IMG/VR virus record: IMGVR_UViG_3300042691_008953 | Span: 1-35,188 of that record | Strand: one strand, 5' to 3' | Source: a virus | DNA: 35,188 nucleotides | Shown: positions 5,551 through 11,632 of the stretch, one piece after another | How the letters are laid out: the number at the start of each line of letters is the position of its first letter | How positions within the stretch are numbered: position 1 is the first letter of the stretch | Translations under genes and position numbers: made by a program | The notes under the pieces: generated by a model | Databases searched by the model: none | Seen by the model: only the letters and a program-made list of their open reading frames with translations | Told to the model about the DNA's origin: nothing

Positions 5551-5893
5551 GGAAGTCTTTGAATGGGTGAGGCTCTTTGGTACTGAACAGGACAAAGAAA
5601 AGTACCGAGTGCTTTACAAGCACATTGTTGAACAAGACAAGAAAATCAAAAAGCTGGAAGCCATACATGACAAGCACATGGCTCCTCAGTTCTTTGACAA
5701 AGAAACTGCCATACAGCAGCAGATAGAGCTAAACAGAAAGCGCTTGGAAGAGAAAGATAGCAGAGAGCCTCTAAAAGTTAGACTCAAGAGGCTATACAAA
5801 AATGAAGCCATTGATTCAAAAGAATGGAATGCAATCTGTAAATGGAATAGGCTAACACCAGAGCAAGCAATCAAAATAGCTACGGAGGATTAA
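5537..5893 (+). CDS. Hypothetical charged helical protein
   Basis: A 118-residue protein, rich in K, E and R, with a predicted coiled coil at about residues 25-80. The C-terminal section (LKRLYKNEAIDSKEWNAICK, then LTPEQAIKIA) looks like a small helical domain. It overlaps the gene before by 14 bp and ends 2 bp before the gene after. GAAGCAAGAAAA precedes the ATG, a weak ribosome site consistent with coupling. No homologous family is recognised. Confidence 0.6.
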   Translation: MKTPKEVFEWVRLFGTEQDKEKYRVLYKHIVEQDKKIKKLEAIHDKHMAPQFFDKETAIQQQIELNRKRLEEKDSREPLKVRLKRLYKNEAIDSKEWNAICKWNRLTPEQAIKIATED

Positions 5894-5895
5894 GA

Positions 5896-6135
5896 ATGAG
5901 TATGCCGTTATGTAAAAACCCACCAGAAGAAGTTGAACAGTTTGTTGTGGAGCAATTCCATAAAGGAATAGGCTCTGCCAGAACCTCAACACAAATAGCA
6001 ATCAAGTTCAAAATCAGAGTTCCTTACAGCTACGTCTTACGAGTGCTAAACAAAAATGGTTTACGAAGAACAAAGCAAGAAGCCTATGCGGTTTCTCCAG
6101 CTTGCGATAGGAGAACTACTCTTGAAACCTGTTGA
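5896..6135 (+). CDS. HTH-like small protein
   Basis: A 79-residue protein. Residues about 32-65 (STQIAIKFKIRVPYSYVLRV, then LNKNGLRRTKQEAY) have the pattern of a helix-turn-helix with a basic recognition helix, as in small phage regulators or resolvase-like HTH domains. The ribosome site ACGGAGGATTAAG before ATG 5896 is strong. The last 80 bp overlap the following gene in another frame; there the product becomes SPACDRRTTLETC, an unstructured tail. A DNA-binding role is inference from pattern. Confidence 0.55.
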   Translation: MSMPLCKNPPEEVEQFVVEQFHKGIGSARTSTQIAIKFKIRVPYSYVLRVLNKNGLRRTKQEAYAVSPACDRRTTLETC

Positions 6136-6436
6136 AAACAATCAACTTGCGCTGTGTCATGATACTAAAGTAGACAGTGTAAACATTAAAAATATGCTTG
6201 ACACTTATCTAAAGGCTGACTCCATGAGACACGCCGCTAAGATCTTCGGCATATCAACTGAAAAGCTTAGACGGATCAGAGACAAAAACAACTGGCCTTT
6301 GAAGATCGGTGTCAATAAACAATTTCAGTGGGAGAAAACTAAAGTGAATCCACACAAGAAGTACAGCATATATGATGCAGTGGTGACCCATGGTGGATTA
6401 TCAGACAGAGACCTAAAAAGGGCATTGGAGTTATGA
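6056..6436 (+). CDS. HTH-like protein overlapping the previous gene
   Basis: Up to 126 residues from ATG 6056; an internal ATG at 6086 gives 116. Residues about 52-85 (MRHAAKIFGISTEKLRRIRD and onward) have a clear HTH-type pattern: A-A-K-I-F-G-I-S-T-E-K-L-R-R-I. The tail (YDAVVTHGGLSDRDLKRALE) is helical. It overlaps the upstream HTH-like gene by up to 80 bp in a shifted frame, and its stop overlaps the next ATG by 4 bp. The real start is uncertain because no clear ribosome site is present at either candidate. Confidence 0.55.
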   Translation: MVYEEQSKKPMRFLQLAIGELLLKPVENNQLALCHDTKVDSVNIKNMLDTYLKADSMRHAAKIFGISTEKLRRIRDKNNWPLKIGVNKQFQWEKTKVNPHKKYSIYDAVVTHGGLSDRDLKRALEL

Positions 6437-6690
6437 CCCCAAGACAGAAGGCTCAGCAGATAGTGGATTCAGTACGAGGACCCGTAGGATTAACGCGCCA
6501 ACAGTATGAGGAGTATTTTGTTGATCGAATAACCGAAGCACTCCAAAAAGCGGCTAATGTTGAGCTGCCTAGTGAGGATGAGATACAGCGTGCAGCGTTT
6601 AATCACCAGCGCAAAGCAATATGTGCAACGGATTCGTTTGAATCAGGCGTTGAGTGGGCGCTGTCCCGCCTAAAGAGCGTGGAGGAGTAG
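6433..6690 (+). CDS. Small hypothetical protein
   Basis: An 85-residue protein coupled to its upstream gene by ATGA. The N-terminal part (MTPRQKAQQIVDSVR) is helical. The C-terminal half (EIQRAAFNHQRKAICATDSF, then ESGVEWALSRLK) resembles short phage proteins with an EW/ESGV-W-A motif of unknown role. The next gene starts directly after its stop. I do not know its function. Confidence 0.55.
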   Translation: MTPRQKAQQIVDSVRGPVGLTRQQYEEYFVDRITEALQKAANVELPSEDEIQRAAFNHQRKAICATDSFESGVEWALSRLKSVEE

Positions 6691-7044
6691 ATGACGCCTG
6701 CTAATAACCATAAATTTATAACGTGTAGCGAAGCCAGCAGATCTTTTGATAAACCATACGAGGTAGTATTCTCCGTGAAAATAGATACTTTTTCAAACTC
6801 ACTTAATGAACTTCAACCAGTAATGATAGGTATCGTAAACGCTATTGAGCAATACGTTAAAGAGAACCAAGCAGAAAATTTGTACAACAAGATCATGCCA
6901 GCTATCGAGGCTGAAGTCCAAAGATGCGTTAAGAATGCTGTTGAAAAAAGATGCTTAGAGATTCTTTCTAAATTAGATTTAGATGCAATGGCTAAAATGG
7001 CTTCTATCGGAGCAGCTAAGAAGCTTGGATTGGATAGTGTATGA
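6691..7044 (+). CDS. Hypothetical protein
   Basis: A 117-residue protein that starts on the base after the previous stop; GGAGGAG in the end of the previous gene is an excellent ribosome site. The N-terminal third looks beta-rich (YEVVFSVKIDTFSN). The remainder is a set of amphipathic helices including ENLYNKIMPAIEAEVQRCVK. Its TGA overlaps the ATG of the next gene. No family is recognised. Confidence 0.55.
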   Translation: MTPANNHKFITCSEASRSFDKPYEVVFSVKIDTFSNSLNELQPVMIGIVNAIEQYVKENQAENLYNKIMPAIEAEVQRCVKNAVEKRCLEILSKLDLDAMAKMASIGAAKKLGLDSV

Positions 7045-7457
7045 ACCATCCTAAGACGGGAGATGAGGAGCTTGAGCTGCTCGTTAAAGCTGAACGCGCA
7101 TATGCAAATAGAACAGAAGAGTTTTGCAACGATTACAAGAGTTGGATGGCAGGTGCTCGTAGCGTTGTTTGCGCCCACCAATCAGAAACCGATGGTGGGT
7201 TATCTGAAGCGGATAAGGTGGTGATGGCCGCTTTAAAACAAAGCGACAAGTTCCATGAAATGGAACTAAATAAGTATCGAGAGGTTATTGATACCATGAT
7301 CCAAGTCCACCAATCCCAGCTCAAAGAAGCTGAAGAGAAACTCAAGATAGCTAAAGAGGCGCTCACTCTTATTGAGTATGTGGATAATCACGGTGGGGTA
7401 AATCAATATCGTTCGTGCGCAGAAATTGCTAAAGAAGCTTTAGGTAAAATAGAATGA
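7041..7457 (+). CDS. Hypothetical coiled-coil protein
   Basis: A 138-residue protein with an extended coiled coil at about residues 68-115 (KFHEMELNKYREVIDTMIQV and QSQLKEAEEKLKIAKEALTL). It is acidic overall. It is joined to both neighbours by ATGA overlaps, so it belongs to the rightward small-gene operon. An oligomer is likely; the function is unknown. Confidence 0.55.
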   Translation: MNHPKTGDEELELLVKAERAYANRTEEFCNDYKSWMAGARSVVCAHQSETDGGLSEADKVVMAALKQSDKFHEMELNKYREVIDTMIQVHQSQLKEAEEKLKIAKEALTLIEYVDNHGGVNQYRSCAEIAKEALGKIE

Positions 7458-7615
7458 AAGTCTTCGTAAACCAAGAAGGTGAACTAGCTATTGGTGAGCT
7501 GGCTTTTGTTTTCTCAGCAGAAAATTATGTGTGGAAATTGTTTAATGGCAGCGAGTCGTTTACTACTTTTGTCGATCCATCAAAATGGGGCTGGGTTTAT
7601 CTCAGTGACTTATGA
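7454..7615 (+). CDS. 53-residue hypothetical protein
   Basis: A small open frame that fills the gap between two larger genes and overlaps both by ATGA (start 7454, stop 7613-7615). The product begins MKVFVNQEGELAIGELAFVF and ends WGWVYLSDL. It alternates strands and aromatic residues and looks like a single small beta domain. The tight coupling at both ends is the main evidence that it is translated. Confidence 0.55.
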   Translation: MKVFVNQEGELAIGELAFVFSAENYVWKLFNGSESFTTFVDPSKWGWVYLSDL

Positions 7616-7821
7616 GTAAGATAATCTTTGAATTTCAAATGCCAGATGACAAAGAGGAATACGAGATTTATGCAAAAGCGCTTCGTATGCACGCCGTTTT
7701 GCATGATTTTTTAATGGAGATACGCGACTGCACAAAGCACGGTAAGCCAACTAAACGTGACCACTACTGGAAGCAGCGACTAAACGATATGCTACTAGAG
7801 CGTAATGTGGAAATAATCTGA
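7612..7821 (+). CDS. 69-residue hypothetical protein
   Basis: A small, charged protein (MSKIIFEFQMPDDKEEYEIY, then a helix-rich middle and a basic CTKHGKPTKRDHYWKQRLND segment). Its start overlaps the previous stop (ATGA) and its own stop shares one base with the next ATG. The N-terminal IIFEFQMPDDKEEYE pattern recurs in small phage proteins of unknown function. No activity can be assigned. Confidence 0.55.
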   Translation: MSKIIFEFQMPDDKEEYEIYAKALRMHAVLHDFLMEIRDCTKHGKPTKRDHYWKQRLNDMLLERNVEII

Positions 7822-7970
7822 TGTGGGATTTTTACAGCAATCTAAGCGTTTACCAAAACAGACTCGGTGAGCTTGTGCTCATGAACATGGACGAGTCAGG
7901 CCCTATCCTCTGGGACTTTGGCCCTGAGTTTAATGACACTCATTGGACATTTGTATGCTCTCTAGATTAA
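7821..7970 (+). CDS. 49-residue hypothetical protein
   Basis: An open frame starting at ATG 7821, which shares its A with the previous TGA, and ending at TAA 7968-7970. The product begins [20 protein letters not shown] and ends HWTFVCSLD. It is acidic and aromatic. The HNH endonuclease gene starts inside its 3' end in another frame, so this gene may be intact, or may be the shortened front part of a gene interrupted by the HNH insertion. Confidence 0.45.
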   Translation: MWDFYSNLSVYQNRLGELVLMNMDESGPILWDFGPEFNDTHWTFVCSLD

Positions 7971-8662
7971 AAATTTTGAGTAAATATCAAGTTAACGGTA
8001 TCCGCAAAGCATTATGTGAATGTTCTTGCGGAATTATTAAAGAGATAAGACTTGGTGATATTCAAAGTAAAAGAACTAGGTCATGCGGATGCATGCTTAA
8101 AACTTCAAACGAAGATAGAATAAAAAACTTCCGCAATAAGTTTAAAGTAAATGAAAACGGCTGCTGGGAATGGGAGGCAAGTAAAAGTAAATTTGGATAC
8201 GGTAAGTTTTCTTATGGCAGTTCACGTTGGATGGGGGCGCATAGATTTTCTTACGAACATTTCAATAAAACAAAAATACCTACTGGTATGTTAGTTTGTC
8301 ATAAATGCGACAACAGAGCGTGTGTTAACCCAGAGCATTTGTTTCTAGGTACAAATAAAGATAATTCAAGAGATGCTATGGCGAAAGGCAGACTGCATGG
8401 CGGTTACCATAAAGATAAAAAGCTAAGAGTTGTTTCAGCCAAACAAAAAATACACCACGCTAATATGAAAAAAGCTTCGTTATTAAGTTTAAAAGAAAAG
8501 TATGGTGACCCTGAAACAAGAACAGAGAAGTTTTGTAGTAAATGTAAAATAAGGAAACCTAAAGATTCTTTCTATAAAAACAGGGCGGAACCGGACGGAT
8601 GCCAGGCAGTGTGCAAACAATGTTTTAAAGATCGGGATAATCTGCGAGTTGTAGATATATAA
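7955..8662 (+). CDS. HNH homing-type endonuclease
   Basis: A 235-residue protein if read from ATG 7955; a TTG at 7943 would add four residues. Neither has a ribosome site. Numbering from 7955, it has three parts: a CxCxCG...CGC module (about 20-46) common at the front of phage HNH proteins; a central HNH core (about 68-140) with [27 protein letters not shown] and the DN...KGR tail; and a C-terminal zinc motif, [17 protein letters not shown]...CKQC. The core would nick or cut DNA, and the flanking zinc modules help recognise the site. The gene is less tightly packed than its neighbours and overlaps the end of the previous gene, typical of a mobile free-standing endonuclease. Confidence 0.8.
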   Translation: MLSRLKILSKYQVNGIRKALCECSCGIIKEIRLGDIQSKRTRSCGCMLKTSNEDRIKNFRNKFKVNENGCWEWEASKSKFGYGKFSYGSSRWMGAHRFSYEHFNKTKIPTGMLVCHKCDNRACVNPEHLFLGTNKDNSRDAMAKGRLHGGYHKDKKLRVVSAKQKIHHANMKKASLLSLKEKYGDPETRTEKFCSKCKIRKPKDSFYKNRAEPDGCQAVCKQCFKDRDNLRVVDI

Positions 8663-8715
8663 TACTTAGCCAATTAAAAATGGCTTAATGATTATCTTTA
8701 TACTACAGTTCATAT

Positions 8716-8762
8716 GTTCACTATAAGTACCGATCGGGTACATAATGTATACAATAGTGAAC
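8716..8762 (+). promoter_or_regulatory. Promoter with operator-like inverted repeat
   Basis: GTTCACTAT (8716-8724) and ATAGTGAAC (8754-8762) are perfect 9-bp inverted arms. Between them lies a second inverted repeat, GTACC-gatcg-GGTAC (8727-8741). TTCACT at 8717-8722 and CATAAT at 8741-8746 make a plausible -35/-10 pair with an 18-bp spacer, so the arms would flank and overlap the promoter. This suggests repression or activation of the downstream small gene and endolysin. It also argues that the open frame does not start at the upstream ATG 8714. Confidence 0.45.
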
Positions 8763-8785
8763 TATTATACCCGATAAGGAGCATT

Positions 8786-9034
8786 ATGGAAGAAAAACTA
8801 CCGCGCTTAGAGGGATGGATTTTAGTCAACTGGGGCTCGCTCGCTGTTGCCGAAGGATTCGTTTATGGTTCTCCTAAGTTCCAAGATGGAGAATACATTC
8901 ATACGTCTTGGCTCAGGGCCTACAGCTTGTCAGAGGGAAAGATCACGACTAGAAACGGAGTGTACTTACTGGGAAAGCCAGCGAAGGCCCCACCAGCAGA
9001 TCACGAAGTTATAATTAAAAAGGAAGACAAATGA
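8786..9034 (+). CDS. Small hypothetical protein before the endolysin
   Basis: Read from ATG 8786 this is 82 residues (MEEKLPRLEGWILVNWGSLA and onward). An upstream in-frame ATG at 8714 would add 24 residues across an inverted-repeat promoter region. AAGGAGC just before 8786 is a strong ribosome site, so the short form is preferred. The middle (VYGSPKFQDGEYIHTSWLRA, then TTRNGVYLLGKP) has the look of a small beta-barrel phage protein found widely without known function. It overlaps the amidase start by 4 bp, so the two are co-translated. Confidence 0.6.
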   Translation: MEEKLPRLEGWILVNWGSLAVAEGFVYGSPKFQDGEYIHTSWLRAYSLSEGKITTRNGVYLLGKPAKAPPADHEVIIKKEDK

Positions 9035-9747
9035 AATTCTGGAATTGGTTAAAGAGTTTATTCACAACAAAACAAACAGTAGAAATTAAGGGCGAGCGCC
9101 CTAACGTGGACGAGCCTAAGAAACTTCTTTGGTATCCAGCAATGGAGGCTAAGATTGCTCCTATGAAGTCTCGCGGCAAGTACCGCAAAGGATATCCCGA
9201 GGGTGCAGTAGTTCACTTCACTGCTGGCCGTTCATTACTTGGTGCTAAGAACGCTAAGAACACAGTTGAAGGCGGTATCAAGAATGGTTTTATGTTTTTT
9301 GTCATCGATAAAGATGGCCTCGTGTATCAGAATTTTCCTTTATCTGATTGGGGTTATCATGCTGGAACTTCTAGCTGGCCTAGTCTCGGCACTTCTGTAT
9401 CGAGTAAGCTGGTAGGAATTGAGATCGCTAACGCTGGATCTGTTAAGCCTTTAAAGGATAAGTTCGTTTCTTGGTTTGGTGAGATCTACGAGCCTGAACA
9501 AGTAAGACACATAAAAGAAAAGCGCGATGCTCTTGATCCTACTGGTTACTATCACAAGTACACTGTTGCTCAGGAAACCTCGCTCATCTCTCTGCTCTTG
9601 TGGATGCACAAGAACAATCCAGAGGTGTTTAAACTTGAGAACGTAATCGGGCATCACGAATGCTCGCCTCGAAGGAAGAACGATCCAGGCGGTTCATTGT
9701 CTATGAGCATGACTGCTCTACGTGCAAAATTAAAAAGCCTTATCTAA
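9031..9747 (+). CDS. N-acetylmuramoyl-L-alanine amidase (endolysin)
   Basis: A 238-residue protein with an Amidase_2/PGRP-type catalytic domain. VVHFTAG (H62) supplies the first zinc ligand. GYHAG (H110) lies in the substrate groove. GHHECSPRRKNDPGG (H208/H209, K216, D218) gives the second and third zinc ligands and the conserved K-x-DPG turn. It cuts the bond between MurNAc and the stem peptide. The first 45 residues precede the fold and include a short amphipathic stretch, MKFWNWLKSLF, too short and charged to be a standard signal peptide. The gene ends 4 bp inside the convergent RusA gene. The holin-like gene is about 25 kb away. Confidence 0.88.
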   Translation: MKFWNWLKSLFTTKQTVEIKGERPNVDEPKKLLWYPAMEAKIAPMKSRGKYRKGYPEGAVVHFTAGRSLLGAKNAKNTVEGGIKNGFMFFVIDKDGLVYQNFPLSDWGYHAGTSSWPSLGTSVSSKLVGIEIANAGSVKPLKDKFVSWFGEIYEPEQVRHIKEKRDALDPTGYYHKYTVAQETSLISLLLWMHKNNPEVFKLENVIGHHECSPRRKNDPGGSLSMSMTALRAKLKSLI

Positions 9748-10166
9748 ATAGTTATTGTTTGGCCTATCATTACGCAATCGAGATAGCTTACCTTTAAACG
9801 AATGTAACCTGTCTCGGCGTATCTCTTCTTCACATGAAGATCACATATCACAGCATCATCTTTGTAGATAACTCCATTTGCTGCATCTAAAATAGCCTTC
9901 ACGAAGTTATCTATATCAGGTTTAACGATTGGATAGTCACGCTTGACGCTCTTAGGTCTTTCGATGTGAAACTCAAGTTCTACTATCAAAGGTCTTCCAT
10001 CAATCGGAGTCTGCTTGAAAGCATAGTGCAGAGTGTCCGCGACTAGCTTCTCGAAGCTCTTTGTCTCGCTGGGAGTGTAGACTCTTCCTGCTCTTGTGAA
10101 GCTTGGTCGAGCCTTAGGCTTCGGATCAACTAGAAGTGTGAACTCGCAAGCAAGCTCATATTTCAT
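9744..10166 (-). CDS. rusA: RusA-family Holliday junction resolvase
   Basis: This 140-residue protein fits the RusA family in length and motifs. It has KPKARPSFTRAGRVYTP near residue 16, the IERPKS loop, and the signature KPDIDNFVKAILDAANGVIY followed by KDDAVICDLHVKKRY (about 82-115). The D84, D86 and D104 region matches the catalytic acidic residues of the family. RusA cuts four-way junctions as a dimer. Here it is read on the minus strand, against the endolysin on one side and away from the terminase genes on the other. That position would allow expression apart from the late operon, and it may resolve branched DNA for packaging. Confidence 0.9.
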   Translation of the reverse strand: MKYELACEFTLLVDPKPKARPSFTRAGRVYTPSETKSFEKLVADTLHYAFKQTPIDGRPLIVELEFHIERPKSVKRDYPIVKPDIDNFVKAILDAANGVIYKDDAVICDLHVKKRYAETGYIRLKVSYLDCVMIGQTITI

Positions 10167-10348
10167 GCAGTTGCAACATCTTCATCGTGCATTACTGCTT
10201 CATATATTTGTTTGGGAACAACTCTCCATGACTCAAACTCGCAGAAGACATCCATTGCATCTTCTACCCACTTTGTAGCGTCTTCTACGGAAAGCTCATT
10301 CTCGCAGACAATCTCAACTTCAAATTTTATACCCTTCATCATTTTCAT
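10163..10348 (-). CDS. Small acidic protein coupled to RusA
   Basis: A 61-residue acidic protein (IKFEVEIVCENELSVEDATK, then WVEDAMDVFCEFESW). Its stop overlaps the RusA start by 4 bp, so the two are translated together. The start is ATG 10348, or the ATGs at residues 3 and 4; no strong ribosome site is visible. It may be a partner or chaperone for RusA, but no family is recognised. Confidence 0.55.
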   Translation of the reverse strand: MKMMKGIKFEVEIVCENELSVEDATKWVEDAMDVFCEFESWRVVPKQIYEAVMHDEDVATA

Positions 10349-10429
10349 TATTTTATTTTACTTGTTTTTGTTAAAAAGTATCTATATCCTAAACAAAATT
10401 AGTTTATTGCATATAAGAATGAGGCAATT

Positions 10430-10900
10430 TTGACAGGCAAAGATCTTTTTATTAAAGGCAATCCTAACATTAGGAATCTTGGTCCCAAGAAGGGATCTAA
10501 AAGAATTCATGTTCCTAAGAAGTCATTAGTTGCTCGCTGGGAATTAGAGCGCCGCGGTATCAACCTTATAGACTCAATCCTCGATGAGATTTCAAAGATG
10601 CGCTCTCCAGAGTCCAGAGCAAGTGCTCTTATAAAACTCCTTCCTTACGTTTATCCAACACTTACAGCAATCAAACTTGAGATGAACAAAGAAGATGATG
10701 CAAAGCTTGTGCCGTCGATTGATGGCAACGATCTTTTAAACAAAGTTAAACTGATATTAGAGAGGAAGGATATTGAGAATGGAATTACAACAGAAAAAGG
10801 ACAAGCTAACAGAAGACTGGAAACAGTTGATATTGAAACTGGGAGAGATTCAGATTCAAAAGGACATGGTAGCGAGTCTGGAAGCGCAGACAAAAAATGA
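10430..10900 (+). CDS. Small terminase-like protein
   Basis: A 156-residue protein starting at TTG 10430, supported by GAGG five bases upstream. The N-terminus is basic (LGPKKGSKRIHVPKKSLVAR). Residues about 40-82 (LERRGINLIDSILDEISKM, then ALIKLLPYVYPTLTAIKLE) have the helical pattern of phage small-terminase and DUF-type proteins encoded next to large terminase genes. In that role it would bind the packaging site and regulate the motor. The last 40 residues are low-complexity (DSDSKGHGSESGSADKK) where the DNA also encodes a coiled-coil gene in another frame. Assignment rests mainly on position and pattern. Confidence 0.6.
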   Translation: MTGKDLFIKGNPNIRNLGPKKGSKRIHVPKKSLVARWELERRGINLIDSILDEISKMRSPESRASALIKLLPYVYPTLTAIKLEMNKEDDAKLVPSIDGNDLLNKVKLILERKDIENGITTEKGQANRRLETVDIETGRDSDSKGHGSESGSADKK

Positions 10901-10964
10901 GCTTGGAAAAATCAACCAGCAATTCAAGCAACTCGAAGAACTCGAAAAGCAACCCATCGAGTAA
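10779..10964 (+). CDS. Embedded coiled-coil protein (overlapping gene)
   Basis: A 61-residue frame from ATG 10779, preceded by AAGGATATTGAGA, so a good ribosome site. A TTG two codons earlier is possible. The product is one long coiled coil (MELQQKKDKLTEDWKQLILK, then IQKDMVASLEAQTKNELGKI). It overlaps the 3' 122 bp of the small-terminase-like gene and the first 68 bp of the GNAT-like gene. In both of those frames the same DNA encodes low-complexity S/K/N/G sequence, as if this frame were the one under selection. Short coiled-coil genes are often found beside phage terminase genes. Confidence 0.6.
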   Translation: MELQQKKDKLTEDWKQLILKLGEIQIQKDMVASLEAQTKNELGKINQQFKQLEELEKQPIE

Positions 10965-11394
10965 ACAGATTAAGTTTAGAGAGTCTGTAAGCACTGACGA
11001 TAACTTTATCATCGACGCATGGGCGGAGTCACATAAGAATCATCCCATGTTTAGACCGATGCCAAGAAATGTTTTCTTCAAGAAGTACAAGAAGCAGATC
11101 ATAGCGATATTCGGAATATCGAAGGCAATTATTGCTTGTAATCCAGAAGATGAAGATCAGATCTTTGGATTCGTTGTATATAGGTTCAAGATTGATCTGC
11201 CTATCATTAGCTGCATATTTGTGAAGGCACCATTTCGTCACATGGGCATCGGTACACAGCTTATGACTCTCGTTTCTCCAGACATTAAAATCATTACTCA
11301 CATAAATAAAAATTACGAGTGGTGGTTAAAAGGTATTGGATGCAATTACGATCCTTTTATAGATTGGAAAGATTATTATGAGATTCGATGTTGA
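10897..11394 (+). CDS. GNAT-like acetyltransferase
   Basis: A 165-residue protein. After a 25-residue S/N/K-rich leader that overlaps the coiled-coil gene, the domain starts near IKFRESVSTDD. It shows the GNAT pattern: a central beta strand, PIISCIFVKAPFRH, then the acetyl-CoA pyrophosphate loop R-H-M-G-I-G-T-Q-L (about 111-119). No start codon exists between the overlap and the domain, so ATG 10897, which overlaps the previous stop by 4 bp, is the only reasonable start. GNAT-like genes beside terminase genes recur in phages; the substrate is unknown. The C-terminal half is short for the family. Confidence 0.7.
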   Translation: MSLEKSTSNSSNSKNSKSNPSSKQIKFRESVSTDDNFIIDAWAESHKNHPMFRPMPRNVFFKKYKKQIIAIFGISKAIIACNPEDEDQIFGFVVYRFKIDLPIISCIFVKAPFRHMGIGTQLMTLVSPDIKIITHINKNYEWWLKGIGCNYDPFIDWKDYYEIRC

Positions 11395-11632
11395 TAGTAT
11401 TTTCTTCGGAGTTTCAGTTCAGTTTGGTGACAGAGGATACAAAACCTACATTCATTCAAGCGACAAAGTAAAAGTTTGGTTCGAAGATGGATTCTTTTTT
11501 ATTGACGAAGGTGGCCACGACGTTATTTGTGTCGTCGCTCCTAACGTAAGACAGTTCACAAAAAAGAGGGTTGATGAATCAACAGGATCTAAAGATTCTC
11601 CAAAGATTCGTACAGCTAGAATGGACAAATAA
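11378..11632 (+). CDS. Small hypothetical protein before the terminase
   Basis: An 84-residue protein that overlaps the GNAT-like gene by 17 bp and the large terminase by 59 bp. Residues 1-60 are beta-rich (VSVQFGDRGYKTYIHSSDKV, then WFEDGFFFIDEGG). The tail read across the terminase start is basic and low-complexity. It looks like a small beta-barrel protein. No function is recognised. Confidence 0.5.
   Translation: MRFDVDSIFFGVSVQFGDRGYKTYIHSSDKVKVWFEDGFFFIDEGGHDVICVVAPNVRQFTKKRVDESTGSKDSPKIRTARMDK

Noticed and set aside
8716-8726. T7- or SP6-type single-subunit RNA polymerase promoter (TTCACTATAAG)
   Set aside because: Only one copy was noticed by eye in the window and no such polymerase gene is present; the surrounding inverted repeat and sigma-70-like boxes explain it better.
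8714-8785. N-terminal extension of the protein before the endolysin
   Set aside because: The in-frame ATG at 8714 lacks a ribosome site and would translate through the inverted-repeat promoter region; AAGGAGC supports ATG 8786.
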